Of a stretch of 64,000 nt of DNA, positions 19,872-33,656 are shown one piece after another. How positions within the stretch are numbered: position 1 is the first letter of the stretch; each line of letters starts with the position of its first letter. The position numbers were made by a program, and so were the translations under genes. The stretch spans positions 248,001-312,000 of the forward strand of contig RBKR01000016.1 of the NCBI GenBank assembly GCA_004835665.1, in the 5' to 3' direction. Under the pieces are notes generated by a model. That model saw nothing but the letters and a program-made list of their open reading frames with translations. It ran no database searches and was not told the origin of the DNA. This DNA is from Phoma sp. XZ068 (taxonomy: Eukaryota > Ascomycota > Dothideomycetes > Pleosporales > Didymellaceae).

Positions 19872-22800
19872 ATCTTCTATAATTTATAAAGAATAGTATT
19901 ATACCTATTACTTCTAATAACTTATTATTATATATAATTTATACTATAGGTAATAGTAAAACCTAGTTGTCTTACTCCTAGTTACTATATATTCTTAAGT
20001 ATATTTCTATAGTTTAATTTATTCTCTCTATTTATCTATTTATCTATAGATAATATATAGTTAATAGCTTCTTCTTAGTACTAATAGCTGCTATAAGTAT
20101 AGTCTAATAGTTTAATATAAAGAGCTTATCTCTATTACTAATAATTAACTCTAGTATACTATAGTAATAAATAATTCTATCTAGAAATACTTATATAAGC
20201 TACTCTATAGTATAACTATATTAAAATAGTATTATTTCTACTACTTTAGTAAACCTATCTACTATAATAAAGATTAAGTTATAGGTATATCCTATAATAG
20301 GGTCCTTAGAGATTAGTAGTTATATAATAAAATCTATTATAATATTTGTCTATAGTGCTATTAGTAGCTCTATTACTTATATCTCTCTATACTTTATATA
20401 TATACTATATTTATTCTATTAGTAATTAATATAGTTTTTAATAAACTTAGTAACCTTGTCTTTTATATAGCTAAACTTATAGTGTTATCTAATAAGTTCT
20501 ATTGTTTATATTATACTAGAGTATCTATAAAGTAGATTATTATAATATTATATAATAATTTCTATTTAAAGTTCCTCTAGTACTACTATAGGTATATATT
20601 ATTCCTACTAAACTTATATTATATTATTAAGCTACTAAGATAGTTCTAGTAACCTATCTTTATATATCTATAAGATAGTATATTCTTTAATTATTTTTTC
20701 TTCTATAAGATTATATTATTAACTTAGTATATTAGCTCTTATATTATCTTTTTCTAGTATATATATTATCTTAAACTTATATTACTCTAGTAATTCTAAC
20801 TATTATACCTATTAGCTATTAAGCTTCTTAGTTATAGTAAAGTATACTAGGTTCTTATAGTCTATAAAGATAGTAAGTTCTAAGCAGCTTTCTATATAGA
20901 TTTACTAATACTTTAATATATCTATAATTACTATAAGTTCTTTATTATAAATATTATATTATTCTTCTAGCTTAGAAAACTTTCTTAAGTAATAGGTAAT
21001 TAGATACTATTTACTATTATATTTCTATAATATGTATACTCTTAATACTAGTTCTAAGGTATTAGTTTTAATTTATAGTAGTTTATTACTTCTAAATATA
21101 ACTAATATTAGTAGCTTAATATATACTTACTTAAGTAATTAGAATATATCCTTTTATTTCTACTTCTAATAAAATAGTATATCTTTTTATATAAGCTTTA
21201 TAAGTAGTAGAGCTTTCTTAGAGTAGTCCTTAATAAAGTATTAGTTAAAGTTAATAAACTTAAGGAATTCTTAAATTTCTTTAACTATTATTTAGGTTAG
21301 CTAGTCTTTAATAACCTATATTTTCTTCTTACTTATCTTAACTCTATATCTTCTTATAATATAGCTAAGAAACTTTACTTCTTCCTTATACTATTTATAC
21401 TTCTCTAGTTTAAGTTAGAGGTTTACTTATTCTAAGTAGTTAAGAACTTTCTTTATATATATAATATATTCTCTTAATATCTTTAAGTATACTAAGATAT
21501 TATTAAGGTAAGCTACTACTATCCTATCTAAGTATACTCTTAGTATATTATTAACTAGTTCTTAATATATAGCTAGTATATTAGTTAGCCTAAATAGTAT
21601 AACTATATACTTATAAAGACTATAATAGGTTCTAAATACTATCTTCTATTTCTTGCTTTTCTTTATATATATAAGGTTATATACTCCTTATAGGTCTAGC
21701 GCAGTAAAGTATTATACTCTAGCTAAGTAATCTTATAACTTAGATATATTTAGTAATAAGTACCTATTCTTAATAGTAATATTATTAAGTTTTTAATAGT
21801 TAATATATAGTTAGTTACTACTATCTTTCTTTAGTATAAAGAGAATAGAGTATTCTATAGGTAATTTTAATTATCTATTAAATCTCTTTTTAAGGTTCTT
21901 ATTAATATACTTATAAAGTACTTAGAGTTTTTTTTCTAATAGTCTATATATTAGCCTAAAAGTTAGTATCTTTTCTTTCTAGAGCTTAATCTTATAATCT
22001 TAGAGTTTATACTATAGTAATACCTTTATAGTCTTCTTATTATAGAAGAGTTCTTTATAACTCTTATATTTATTTAGAATATTAGAAAGTATACTATTCT
22101 TCTTCTTAACTCTTACTTTATAACCTATAAGGTGTTTAGTGTTTATAGAGTTAACTACTCTATCTTAGTATATCTTATTTAAAAAGATATTACTAATCTT
22201 CTTCTTATCTACTAGTTATATTATAAACTATATAGGTTCTAATATAGTAGTGCTATATCTATATCTAAATAAAAGCTTAGATATCTTTTAATTAATTCTT
22301 AGGTTATACTTTTATAACTAGAGAATTCCTAATATAATATTATAGATAGCTATTCTAAAGATATTAAGAGTAAATACCTCCTTATAGTTTTCTAACTTTA
22401 ATAGCACGTTAGTCTTATAAGTAACTATAAAGTTATCTAGTATTAACTACCTATTAGCTACTCTAAGAATATAAGTAATCTCTTTTCTATATAACTAGAG
22501 TCTAGCTTATTTTACTATAGCTTCTAAGATATAGCTACTCTCTACTTCTAAGTCTAATATTACTATAAATTTTTATCTATTAATAAAGATTAGTAGTTTA
22601 GTAAGTAAGTCTGCTCTAATAGTATTAATAGTCTTATACTAGAAGCTAGTTAGTATAGGCCTAAAAAATACTGCTCTAGTCTAAATTTATAGACTTTCTT
22701 CTTACTAGTATAGTATATATATTTCTTATTTATATATAGCTGCTACTAATATTCTTTATAGGCTTTATTAATAATTATTTATATATCTAGAATATCTTTA

Positions 22801-23508
22801 GAGTATATATACTCTAGAAAGTATAATTATATATACTTATTAAATAGGTAATCTAAGTATTATACTTATATATACTAATACTATTCCTTCTTATATTATT
22901 ATATATTAATAGAGAATATTTAGTATCTAACTTTTTTATTATAATATTTCTTACACCTATTATATAGGCATTACTCCTATAATATTTTATAGTAAAATAA
23001 GTTTTATTTATTAATTTTATATAATATAGCTATTTATATTTATAGGGTAATTACTAGTTAAGTAAAGTCTAGTTTATTTTTTTATAGTAAGTTATAATTC
23101 TAGTATTTAAGCTTAGCTACTATTATATAGTTTTATTCTACTTATTCTTAGAATATTTCTTTAGCCTAATCTTTATTCTATAGTATACTATTTATTAGTT
23201 ATTACTTAAATTAGCTTAAGGTATTAGAGTTATATAAGAAGTAGGCTTATACATACTTAGCTTCTATTTTCTATATAGCTTATAAGAGTATAGGGTACTT
23301 CTTACTATTATATTATAGGTATTTCTTAAGTAGTTCTAGAGTAAGTTATCTATAGATAGTATTATATAATTTATTATTACCTTGCCTAATATTCTTATTA
23401 TACTTCTATATTATTAGCTTATCCTTAAAATCTAAAGTCTATATAGTATAAGATTTATAATATAGTGTCTTAGGCCTATTATAGATTTCTAGGATTCTAG
23501 GTACTATC
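19872..23508 (-). mobile_element. Minus-strand chromovirus fragment: integrase to gag
   Basis: This continues the element broken at 12,953. Read on the minus strand it runs from the middle of gag (23,508, equivalent to about 14,571 in chromovirus 1) through protease, reverse transcriptase and RNase H to the integrase at 19,872. It closely matches chromovirus 1 in the RT-integrase region. It ends abruptly at an LTR-like sequence (23,509), so the 5' part of gag and the 5' LTR are missing. Confidence 0.75.
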
Positions 23509-24086
23509 TATTACAATCTAATAAAAGTAGATATACAAGTAACCTAGCTAATAGGAACAGCCGGCTGCTTAATCTAGCTAGACTAATTAGACCTGCTAGC
23601 GTAGAGGTATCCCTAATAATTTAACTAGTAGACAAAGCAGTAGTACTTACTCCTTAGCAAGTAAGCAACTAAAGGAAAGCCTATAGCCTAATTTGCTTAT
23701 CCTGCAGAACAGGTACTGCAGAGTATATTAACTAAGAGCTATATAGCTCCTAATTTGCTTAAATAGTACTGCCCTCTTAAATACTATATTTAAGGAGAGA
23801 GTACTATAGCTATAGATAAATACCTCTAGACACGTCCTTGGGATAGTATGTTTAACTTAGTAATCTACTATATATTGCGTTCTTATTAACCCCTAATAAT
23901 AGCTAGCTGTTATCCTATACCCTTAAGTAACCTATTTATATATTAGGGTTTGCTCTAGTGTACCCCTTAATAACAGCAAGCTATTATCCTATACCTTCTA
24001 GTAACCTGCCCTACCTCTGCCTGTACCTATCTCTAAGAACTAATAGAACAACATATTATAAGCTTTGCTTAGGTATAACTTTAATA
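23509..24086 (+). repeat. Divergent LTR (type D), weakly RIPped
   Basis: 578 bp starting TATTACAATC and ending CTTTAATA. The last 35 bases (TAAGCTTTGCTTAGG...) resemble the U5 ends of LTR types A-C, but the rest is unlike them. It retains CA, TG and even CG dinucleotides (for example GGAACAGCCGGCTGC near 23,558), so RIP is light compared with its surroundings. There is no matching target duplication on the two sides. It is probably a solo LTR or recombination product. Confidence 0.55.
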
Positions 24087-26346
24087 CCTTAGTATAATAT
24101 TATAAGTAGCTATCCTAAAAGTATCTAGAGTTATTTTCTTATAGTATCTATAGATCTAGAAAGGTACTATAGTTACTTTATATATAATTTTAAAATTTTT
24201 AGGTATTAGTTTTTTATTAGCTACTCTAAGTAGGTAAGGTAGTATTTTCTAAGTAAGGTATAGCCTAGCTAGCTATACTACTTATAAAGAGATATAATTA
24301 GACTATACTCTAGAGTCTAATAGTATATATATTTATTATCTATTTACTCTAATAGGTAACTTAATTAGTTAGTAATTACTTTTAATACTATTAATAAATT
24401 AATCTTTAGTGCCTACTAGTACTACTCTAAAAAAGAAGTTTCTTATCTAAAGCTTTTACTTTACTTTTTTTCTTTATAGGTCTTATAGTATAGGTTAAGG
24501 TAGGTCTACTAATATATATTAAAGTATTATTTATTTACTACTAGTTCTTATTATTTATACTTAGACTTATTCTAGCTAGAAAAGTATTTATTATTATATT
24601 TATCTATTAGGTATAGTATATAGTAGTTCTCCTTATAATCTTTCTATTATAGTTTATATAGATATCTTTTTAAAAACTATTCTAAATTAAGTTTCTCTAA
24701 GTAATATATCTAGTATTTATTATAGTTATATACTATCTATAATAGTACTCTATAGTATAGGTTTTTTAAGTCTAGGCTATAATTAGATTCTAGGTAATTA
24801 TAGTTCTAATTTTAATATACTTCTAGCTAATAATATTATTAGTATCTCTTATATAACTTATTATACTAATTTTCTTTATTATCTACCTTAATAGAGAGAA
24901 TAATTAGGTCTTAATATAGCTTAGTATAGGCCTTATTATTAGCTTTCTTAACTTTATATTACTTATATTCCTAATAGTATATATTATACTATACTTTATA
25001 TTATATAGTAGTAAAGTATACTAAATTATTCTAATCTTTATTATCCTCTAGGTATTATCTAGGTAGTTATAGTATATTATCTTTAGTATTAGGTATCTAG
25101 GTTACTTAGAATTTATAGTATAAGGTTATAGCTATACTAAAAGCTTCTAGGAGTTTAAGATACTTCTCTTTTAATATTTATATAATTATATATTTAGGGC
25201 TATAAAAGTGTTTATATACCTATAACTTTATAAGTACTAGTTTATATATAACCTTTAGTTTAATATCTTTAATATATTCTAACTCTAGATCTTCTATAAG
25301 TTGTCTAATTCTATTAGTAAGAATTTCTTATTTATTACTAGTATCTTTACTATCTAGCCTGCTAGCTAATATATTAATTTATTAGAATACTTTATTTTAT
25401 TAATAGTCTCTAGTAAAGTAGCCTAGTTTACTATAGTTATAATAGGTATTACCTCTATTAGTCTTATTATTATTATATCTCTTCTTTTTATTCTATTATA
25501 GTTTTATAGTTATTAGTCTTTTATTTATATTAGACAGGTCTATTACTTTAGGTCTATAGTACCTACTCTAAGTATTACTATAAATATAGTAACCTATATT
25601 AAGTTAGTAGTTATTTCTATAGTTACTATAATATATATAGTTATTCTATTAGTTATATAGTAGTTAAGGTAGCTAGCCTATAGCTTAAGCTTATAGTTTA
25701 TTATATAGTTTCTACTAGAGTTTATATAGCTTAATATTAATATTAATAGCTATATTAATAAGATTATTTAAGGTTTTAGTACTAGCACTAGTATATATAA
25801 GCTCTTTCTTAACCTTAGGTTTAAGACCTTACTTAAATATTATTATTAGTATAGTATTATCCTAGTCTATATTAGCTATAAGGTATTAGAATTTAGTAGT
25901 ATAGTTAGTAGTAGATTAGTATTATTAAATATATTAGATATTATATCTAGTAATAGTAGGTTTATTTAAGATACTAAAGACTAGTTAGATCTTATTATTA
26001 AATATATTAAAATCCTCTATCTAAATATTAACCTTATTAAAAGTATTATCTTTATTATAGAGTTAGATAAAAGGTTTAATCTAAGTAAATACTTTTCTAT
26101 AAATATAGCTAGCTACTAAGGTAACCTTTTTTTTAGCCTCTACTTTATCTTCTTAGAATATAAAGAATAGGTCCTATTATATTAACTAGTTATCTAGCTT
26201 ACTATAGTCTCTCTTATAGAGATCTAGTTACTTAATATTAATAGTATTAGTAGTAATAGTTTCTTCTATTATATTAGTATTAGAGTATAAGCTAGTAAGA
26301 GTAACTTTAGTTTCTAAAGTAGTACTTATCTTAGAGGTATTTAAAA
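24087..26346 (-). mobile_element. Minus-strand chromovirus fragment: protease to gag
   Basis: Read on the minus strand this covers the region after the 5' LTR, gag with the zinc knuckle, and protease. The protease stretch matches chromovirus 2 (about 39,960-40,040) better than chromovirus 1. It overlaps in content with the fragment to its left, so the two come from different copies. All frames are broken by TAG and TAA. Confidence 0.7.
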
Positions 26347-26521
26347 TATTAAAGTTATAAGCTAAGTAAAGCTTATAAATACTTCTAAGATTAGTTCTCT
26401 AGAATAAGTACTAGTATAGAAGGGGTTAGTATAGATATCTAGTAAAATACTATAATAACTATAAGGTTTATAATAAATAGTATAGATAGTTAATCTATCT
26501 AGCTTAAAAGTTAAAGTTAAG
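26347..26521 (-). repeat. Partial minus-strand LTR
   Basis: The U5/R side of a chromovirus LTR (minus strand), 175 bp, adjoining the gag leader to its left. It is cut at 26,521 by an LTR of opposite orientation. It would be the 5' LTR of the fragment at 24,087-26,346. Confidence 0.65.
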
Positions 26522-26818
26522 TATTATAATCTTAGAGAGAGAAGTATAGTATAATAAAGTTATAGTTATAGATTAATAGCATAGGGCTAAAAGAGCTATA
26601 TAATATCTTATAATTCTATAAGAATAAACTATACTAAGAATAAAAAATAGTATAAGATACTATATAAGTATTCTATAAAAAACTATAAACTACTTATAGA
26701 AACTATAGGGCCTCCTATTATAGGATATTATAAGAAATATATAATATTTCTTAGTATATAGTAATTAGGAACACTACTCTTATAGTATTATATTTAACTT
26801 TATTAATTAACTTTATAT
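26522..26818 (+). repeat. Partial plus-strand LTR, U3 type B
   Basis: It starts TATTATAATCTTAGAG and follows the type B U3 for about 300 bp, then ends where the copia-like relic begins. With the preceding segment it forms a head-to-head LTR junction. The right boundary is approximate. Confidence 0.6.
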
Positions 26819-29800
26819 TATAGTAGAATAGAGTTAAAGCACCTTATACTAACTTAGAGTACTCTAACTAAGTATATATATAAAGTTAGAGATTATATAA
26901 TATAAAGGTACTATACTCTCTAGAGTAGGGAAGACTATTCTCTAATACTCTATATATATATATAGTTAATTTATCTAATCTTATATAAGATTAGTAGTTT
27001 AATATATTAATTACCTAAATATATACTTATAAGCTCCCTAATTTCTCTATAGTTATAAGCCTAGTACTTTAAAGTAATATCTCTATAATTAAAAAGTAAG
27101 AATATCTCTATTTAGCTATTCTAATCTTAACTCTCTTAAAAGTACTTTTAATAAAAGTTAAGGTATATAATATAGTAAACCTATATACTTCTACCTTATT
27201 ACTTATAAGTATTTTAATAATATAGTAGATACTTAGAGAGTATATAGACTAGCTAAACTAGTATATATAACTCTAGATTAATTTAGAAATCTATAATATC
27301 TAGAAGCTTATAAACCTAGACTTATAAGATACTTTAAATATAATAAAGGAATAGCTAAAGGCTCCTATACTCTTAGAAATAATAGAAAAAGTAGTAGAGT
27401 ATACTCTAAATAAAGGGCGTATATTACTAACTAATAACTAGATCTAGAATATATATAAAAAAGTAGTAAGCTACTATTAGTATATTATAGTAAATTAGAC
27501 TAAGAAATCTAAATCTATTAAAGTAGTATAGAATTAGGTAAATATAATAGTATTAAAGGAGATTATAATACTAGCTATAATAATACTCTTTAATACTAGT
27601 AGTAGAGTATCTCTATAAAGAATTATATACTTCTTTAAAACTAAGATAGTACCTATTAATAGTAATATAATAGATTATATTAGAGTAGAGTACTATACTT
27701 ACCTCTATACTATAGCACATAGAATAATAGATCTATAATAATAAATAATAATCTAGAATACTTTTTATTAAAAAGCTATAGTATATAAGCTTATAGAAAC
27801 TACTAGAGTACTTACTATAAAGAACTTCTTATATACTCTAGTAAGTAGAATAGCTCCTAACTAGGCACACTCTATATAAATTAAGCTTATTAAATATAAT
27901 ACCTAGAGGCTTTATATTCTAGAACTACTAATAATTACTAAAACTTACTTAAAAATTCTTAAAAGAATATAATAAATAAGTAGTAAATAATTAACTAGGT
28001 ATCTTTATAACTTTTAGTACTAGGTTAAATACTCTAGCTAAAAAGGGGAGTATATTAGTAGTACTTACTATAATTACTAAATACCTATATATTATACTAG
28101 GAAGCTCCTAATCTTATATATATAAAGCTATAAAATACTAGAAATTAGAAATAGTAGTAAGAGAGAGCTATATAAGAAAGCCTATTATACTCTTATTAAA
28201 CTAAAAGTAAGAAATAATAAAATATCTTTACTCTATATATTTTAAAGTAATAAAGAATATATTACTATATATAGGATAGAGTATCCTATAAGTAAGCTTA
28301 TATACTCTATAGAATACTTAGTCTAATAGAATTATCTACTCTAGAATAATCTAAGTAGCTCTAATTAACCTATACCTTATTACTAGGCTAGAGTTATATA
28401 GAGTATACTCTATAAGCTTCTTATTTAATATTTACCTGCTCTTAAAGAGTACTATACTAGATAATAGTATAGCTATATACTTAGTAAACTCTATTAATAT
28501 ACTTAAACTAGAAAGCTTTATATACTCTCTAAACTTATAGATAGTAGAAGTAAGAACTTAAGCCTTCTTAATACTAGAAAAAGGTATAAAAAAGTTCTTA
28601 AGTATACTTAATAGAAGTAGAGGTAAATAGATAGAGGACTTATTATTATAGAATATTATAGTAGTTAAAGGTTTCTATATTAATATTATTTTAGAAGCTT
28701 ACCTTTTAATAAAGAAGCTTTAGTACTTAAAGTTAGATAGCTCTTTATATATTAGGATACTCTAAGAGAGTATTATATTAGTATACTTTATATATACTTA
28801 TAACCTAATATTTATAAAATATAAGCTATTATACTTTTATTCTCCTAATCTTATAAACTATATATTACCTAGAAGAATAATACTAAAATCTTAAGTAATA
28901 TATTCTAGGATAAACCTAAATAAGCTCTAGTATATAAGAGAAGGCTACCTTAGATAGAAAGTGCTATAAGCACTTATTATAAAAGTATAAAATATATATA
29001 TAGAAGGTATAAAGTATATTAAATACTTCTATTATATAATAATATATACTAAATAAGTAATCTTAAGAAAACCTTAAGAGTAAGTACCTTATCTATACTA
29101 TAGAGTTATATAGAATCTTTTTAATATACTACTAGGGCGCTTTAGAGAGTAGTAGATACTAGTATTAAAATACTCCTATAGTAGCAAGATCTATTATTAC
29201 TACTTATAAGGTAAAATACTATCTAAAATTAAAAGAGTAATACTAAGTTTTATAAAATAAATTAAGTTAAAATATATTATACTTAGATAATAATAGTGCT
29301 ATACTTCTATAGTAAGGGGAATTATAATATAAAGAGTAAGTAAGCTTCTAAGGTATTACTATAGAGTATACTCTACTATAGATATATAAGCTAAATAGAG
29401 GACCTAAGAAAGTAGGTTAAGAAATAATAACTAAATTAATAAAGATAGTAAGTAGTATAAATCTACTTATAAAGCTCTAGCCTAAAGTTATAGAAGTAGT
29501 AGTATAGCTATATAATATAAGCCTATTAATAGTCTATAATATATAGTCTTTAAATAAGACTTTAGACTTATAGTTTACCTAGTACTTTTACTAGTATAAG
29601 CTAGTATATATAAGAAGTATACTAGCTAATCTATAACCTAATTAGAGTAGAATATATACCTATAGCTATTATATATACCTATTAAATAAGGAGTAAGTAG
29701 CTAGGTATAACTAGAGAGGCTTTAAAGTTACTTTAAGAGGATATATTAAGTACTTAGTAGAATATAAAGCCTCTAATATATATTAAGTATAAGTCTCTAG

Positions 29801-32570
29801 ACTTTATTAAGTTATTATAACTTAAAATATAATATTTAATAAGGAGGTCTTCTATAAGAATACTAGTAATAACTAAGTAATTACTAGAGAAAAGGCTATA
29901 AAGCTTAAATATATCCTATATAAGTAGAATAAAGAGTACTAGATAAGTAATATAGTATAAGCTACTAGTAACTTAAATAAGTATAACCTAGAAAGTAAAA
30001 AACTTTTTACTAAGTAGTAGCTTAGAGGTAATATAATAGTTTCTAGTTAAAGATTAGATAGCTAGTCTAGTTATAATAAGAATTAACTAATATTAGCTAT
30101 ATAAGTAATAAGTTTAGCTAATAAGTTATAAAGACCTTATATAGGAAGAGCTATACTTTTTAGGTTACTATCTTCTAATTTTATACCTAAGCTAGAGCCT
30201 TAGAATAGAACCTTAGAAGCTCTATAAGGAGTAAGTAATTAGCTTATACTATTATAGAAAGTATACTCTCTTATAGATATAGTACTAATAAAATCTATAA
30301 TAAGATAATAAGTCTACTTTATATAACTAAGCACTAGAACTACTATCTTTTAATATATATTTACTTTATCTAAGAGAGTGTCTAAAGTAGTAATAATACT
30401 TACCTAATAAATCTAAACTAAATAAATCTATAATAGACTAGTTAAAGAGAGTTACTAACTATATATAAAAGCTTCTAATATAAAAGAGTATATAGGTATA
30501 GAAAAAAGAGAATAATATTTTATCTTAAGGGAGTAAGGAAGTATCTAGCTATATAATATAAATAATCTATAATTTCTTCTCTATATCTAAATAAACTTTC
30601 TAATAATAAATAAAATACTAAAGTATAATAAATATACTATAGTATATATAGTTATTATAGCTACTTTAATAGTCTAGGCTAGTATAAAGACTATAAAAGT
30701 AGTATAGATATATTATAATATACTCCTAGTACTCTCTATAAAGTAAAAGAATCTTTTTATCTATATCTATAGGGCGCTCTTCTATAAAGTAGTATATAAA
30801 GAGATATAAACTCTACTAGAAAGTAATATATAGATAGAAATTAATTATACTAATATAAAATAGAAACTACTACTACTAAAATAGGTATTTATATATAAGT
30901 TTAACTAGGATAGATATTTTCTTAAATATAAAGTATAAATCTATATACACAGTAATCTCTAAAGAAAAGATTTAATTAAGTTAACCTATACTATAATACT
31001 TATAGTATAATTATTTTATATAATAATAGTAATTACTATAGAATTTAACTTTAAAATTTACTAACTTAATATTATAGGAGCTTTCTTATATATAAGTAGG
31101 AAGAAATAGCCTAGTATACTCTATAAGCTTTCTAATAAGTTTATAATACCTAGTAAGTATATTTAGCTTAAATAAGTGCTATATAGGCTATATAACTTTT
31201 TAATCTTATAGTACTAGGAATTCTCTAGAATACTCTAATATCTAGAACTTATCTCTTTAAAAGAGGAGCTCTATCTTTTCTATAAGAAAGAAAGATAAAT
31301 AATTATTCTCTTCTATATTAATAATATACTAGTAATATACTATAGAGATAATATAACCTAGAGTACTAAGTTAATTAATATAATTAAATTAATATATATA
31401 GTAGATAATTATAGAGAAGCTAAGTAGTTCCTAGAGATTAGAATAGTATATAACTATATACTCTATATAATATCTCTAATATATAACTTATATATTAATT
31501 AGATTACTATAAAATTTAAACTAGATACTACTATATACTTCTTAGAAACTTTACTTAGTATAATACTACTTATAAAGTATACTAGAAGCACTATAAAGTA
31601 AGAGATTAAGGCCTACTAAGAGTATATTAGTTTAATCCTTTATATAGTAATTATAATATATCTAGATATTATATTTATAGTATTATAACTTTTATATTTC
31701 CTTATAAACCTAGATATATTATATTTTACTATAATAGACTAAGTAATCCTCTACTTATACTAGATAAAGTACTTATCTATATAGTATAGAGCTAATAATA
31801 GAGAGTATATATATATATATATATATATATAAGGATACTTTATTTACTAATAATATTAACTCTAGATACTCTAGCTATAGGTATATTATATCTCTATTTA
31901 GAGAACTAGTTATATAGAAGTTAGCTAGATAATAAACTATTATAACTTTAATAATAGAAGCTAAGCTACTTATACTAGAGCTTATAAGTAAGAAGTTAAT
32001 AGTATTTAAGTACTTTCTAGTAGAGCTTATACTAAGCCTTAGCACTAGGTAGTAAATCTTTTATAATAACCTCTAGATAATCTAACTTATAGTAGAGGAG
32101 TATAGGAGGATTAATACCTACCTTTACTATATTAATATATAAAATATATAGCTATAATAAGAGTATACTAAGAGCTCTTTTAAGGTGCTTTATATAAAAA
32201 TAAGTAATATACTAGTAGATAGATTAATAAAAGTACTTTCTATATAGTAATTTATATGCTTCTAGAAGTACCTAAACTTAAAAAACTTAGTTATTAATAT
32301 AATAAGTATATTATAAGAGTAAATTAGTAAGAAAGAAAGTCTAGTTATTTATAAATATACTAAAACTATACTAGAGGATAACCCTCTACCTAGTAGAGAA
32401 AGAACTTTAAAAGTTAATATAGTATACTTAAGAGTATACTCTACTAACTTAGTAAATATAGTAAACTATTACTATAAAGGTATAAGTAATAATAGCTAGT
32501 ACTACTTCTAGCTTAGTATACTTTAGAAAAGTAGTAAAAGAGCCTATAAGGTATACTAACTTATATATTC
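26819..32570 (+). mobile_element. Ty1/copia retrotransposon relic
   Basis: Plus-strand coding remnants appear in Ty1/copia order, integrase before reverse transcriptase. Integrase-like blocks lie near 29,270-29,600. Reverse transcriptase lies near 30,900-31,520: YQLNIIGAFLY, YQEFSRIL, FYINNILVIYY at 31,313-31,345 with the catalytic Asp pair read as Asn-Asn, and REAKQFLEIRIVYNYILY. RNase H follows near 31,600-32,280 (ISLILYIVIIIYLDI, FTIIDQVILYLY, then RQINKSTF and PKLKKLS). The gag leader is around 27,040-27,250. I could not pair LTRs with confidence, so both boundaries are approximate. A (TA)n run of about 26 bases sits at 31,806-31,831. All frames are destroyed by RIP. Confidence 0.8.
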
Positions 32571-33656
32571 CTACTACTCTTATAGTACTTTCTTTTTCTA
32601 CTACCTCTTTCTCTACCTTCTTCTCTTCTACCTCTTTAATCTCTACCTTTTTCTTCTTTTTCTTAGCTTTCTTTTTTTTTTTTTTTTTTTTTTTTTTTCT
32701 ACTCTTTCTTCTTATTAAGTAAGGCCCTTAAGGCTATATAAGTATTCTTTACTATTATATTAGTACCTTAATAATCTATATTATAAGTATTAAGAGCTGC
32801 TATAAGGTAAGTAAAGAAATACTTACTAGTACCTAAGCTATATAATATTAGTTTAAATACTCTAAATTAAGATAATTAAAGAATACTTATAAGGCCTTAT
32901 ATATATACCTAGAGGTATAACTAAAGTAGTAGGTACTACCTACTATATTATTATAATATTAGCTATAATTACTAATATTATAGCTTAATACTAAGTAGGT
33001 ATACTTAAAATATAAATATAGGTACTATATACTCTTACCTCTAGTATACTTAGTAGGTATACTAGAAGTAGATAATATAGTATAACTATACTTCTCTAGG
33101 TATAAAGGTATAGGTATAGAAGTAAAAGTAGAAGTAGGTAGAAGTAAAGCTAGAAGAACTATAGTAGTAGTATTAGTATAGGTAAGAGTAGTATAAGTAG
33201 TAATAATATAGTCTATAAAGAACTAGAGAGTAAGTAGTAGTAGAGTAGTAGGTATAAGAGAGAGTAAAAGTATAAGTAAAAGTAAAGAAGTAGCCTTAAA
33301 AGTAGGTAAGAGCTAGATACTAGAGCTTAAAAAGCTTTAAATAGCCTAAAAGTACTATAGTAGTAGTAGTAGAGTAAAAAAGAGCTAGAGAGAAAGAAAA
33401 AGTATAAAAGAAAAGGTACTAAAGTAAGCTAGTAGAGAAGTTCTCTTCTCTCTAGAAAACTAAGTATAGGTAGTAGTATAGGTAGTAGTATAGAAGGTAG
33501 TATAGGTATACTTCTTAGCCTTAATAAAGAAGTATCTAATAAAGCTAACTCTACTAGAATAAGTAAAAATAGTAGTAGTAGTAGTAGTAGTAGTAAAAGT
33601 AGAAGTAAAAGTAGAAGTAAAAGTAAGTATAAGTATAGGTATAGGTAAAAGTATAG
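32571..33656. repeat. Low-complexity segment with poly(T) and (AGT)n tracts
   Basis: It begins with pyrimidine-rich CTT/TTC repeats leading into 27 consecutive T residues (32,672-32,698). After an ordinary AT-rich part it becomes purine-rich on the plus strand (about 33,090-33,656) with imperfect AGTAGAAGTA and AGTATAGGT repeats and an (AGT)8 run at 33,571-33,594. No gene is seen. The T27 tract could be an inverted poly(A) tail or simple-sequence expansion. Confidence 0.6.

Noticed and set aside
31806..31831. (TA)n run as a possible replication origin or centromere element
   Set aside because: It lies inside the RNase H part of the copia relic and is adequately explained by RIP plus slippage.
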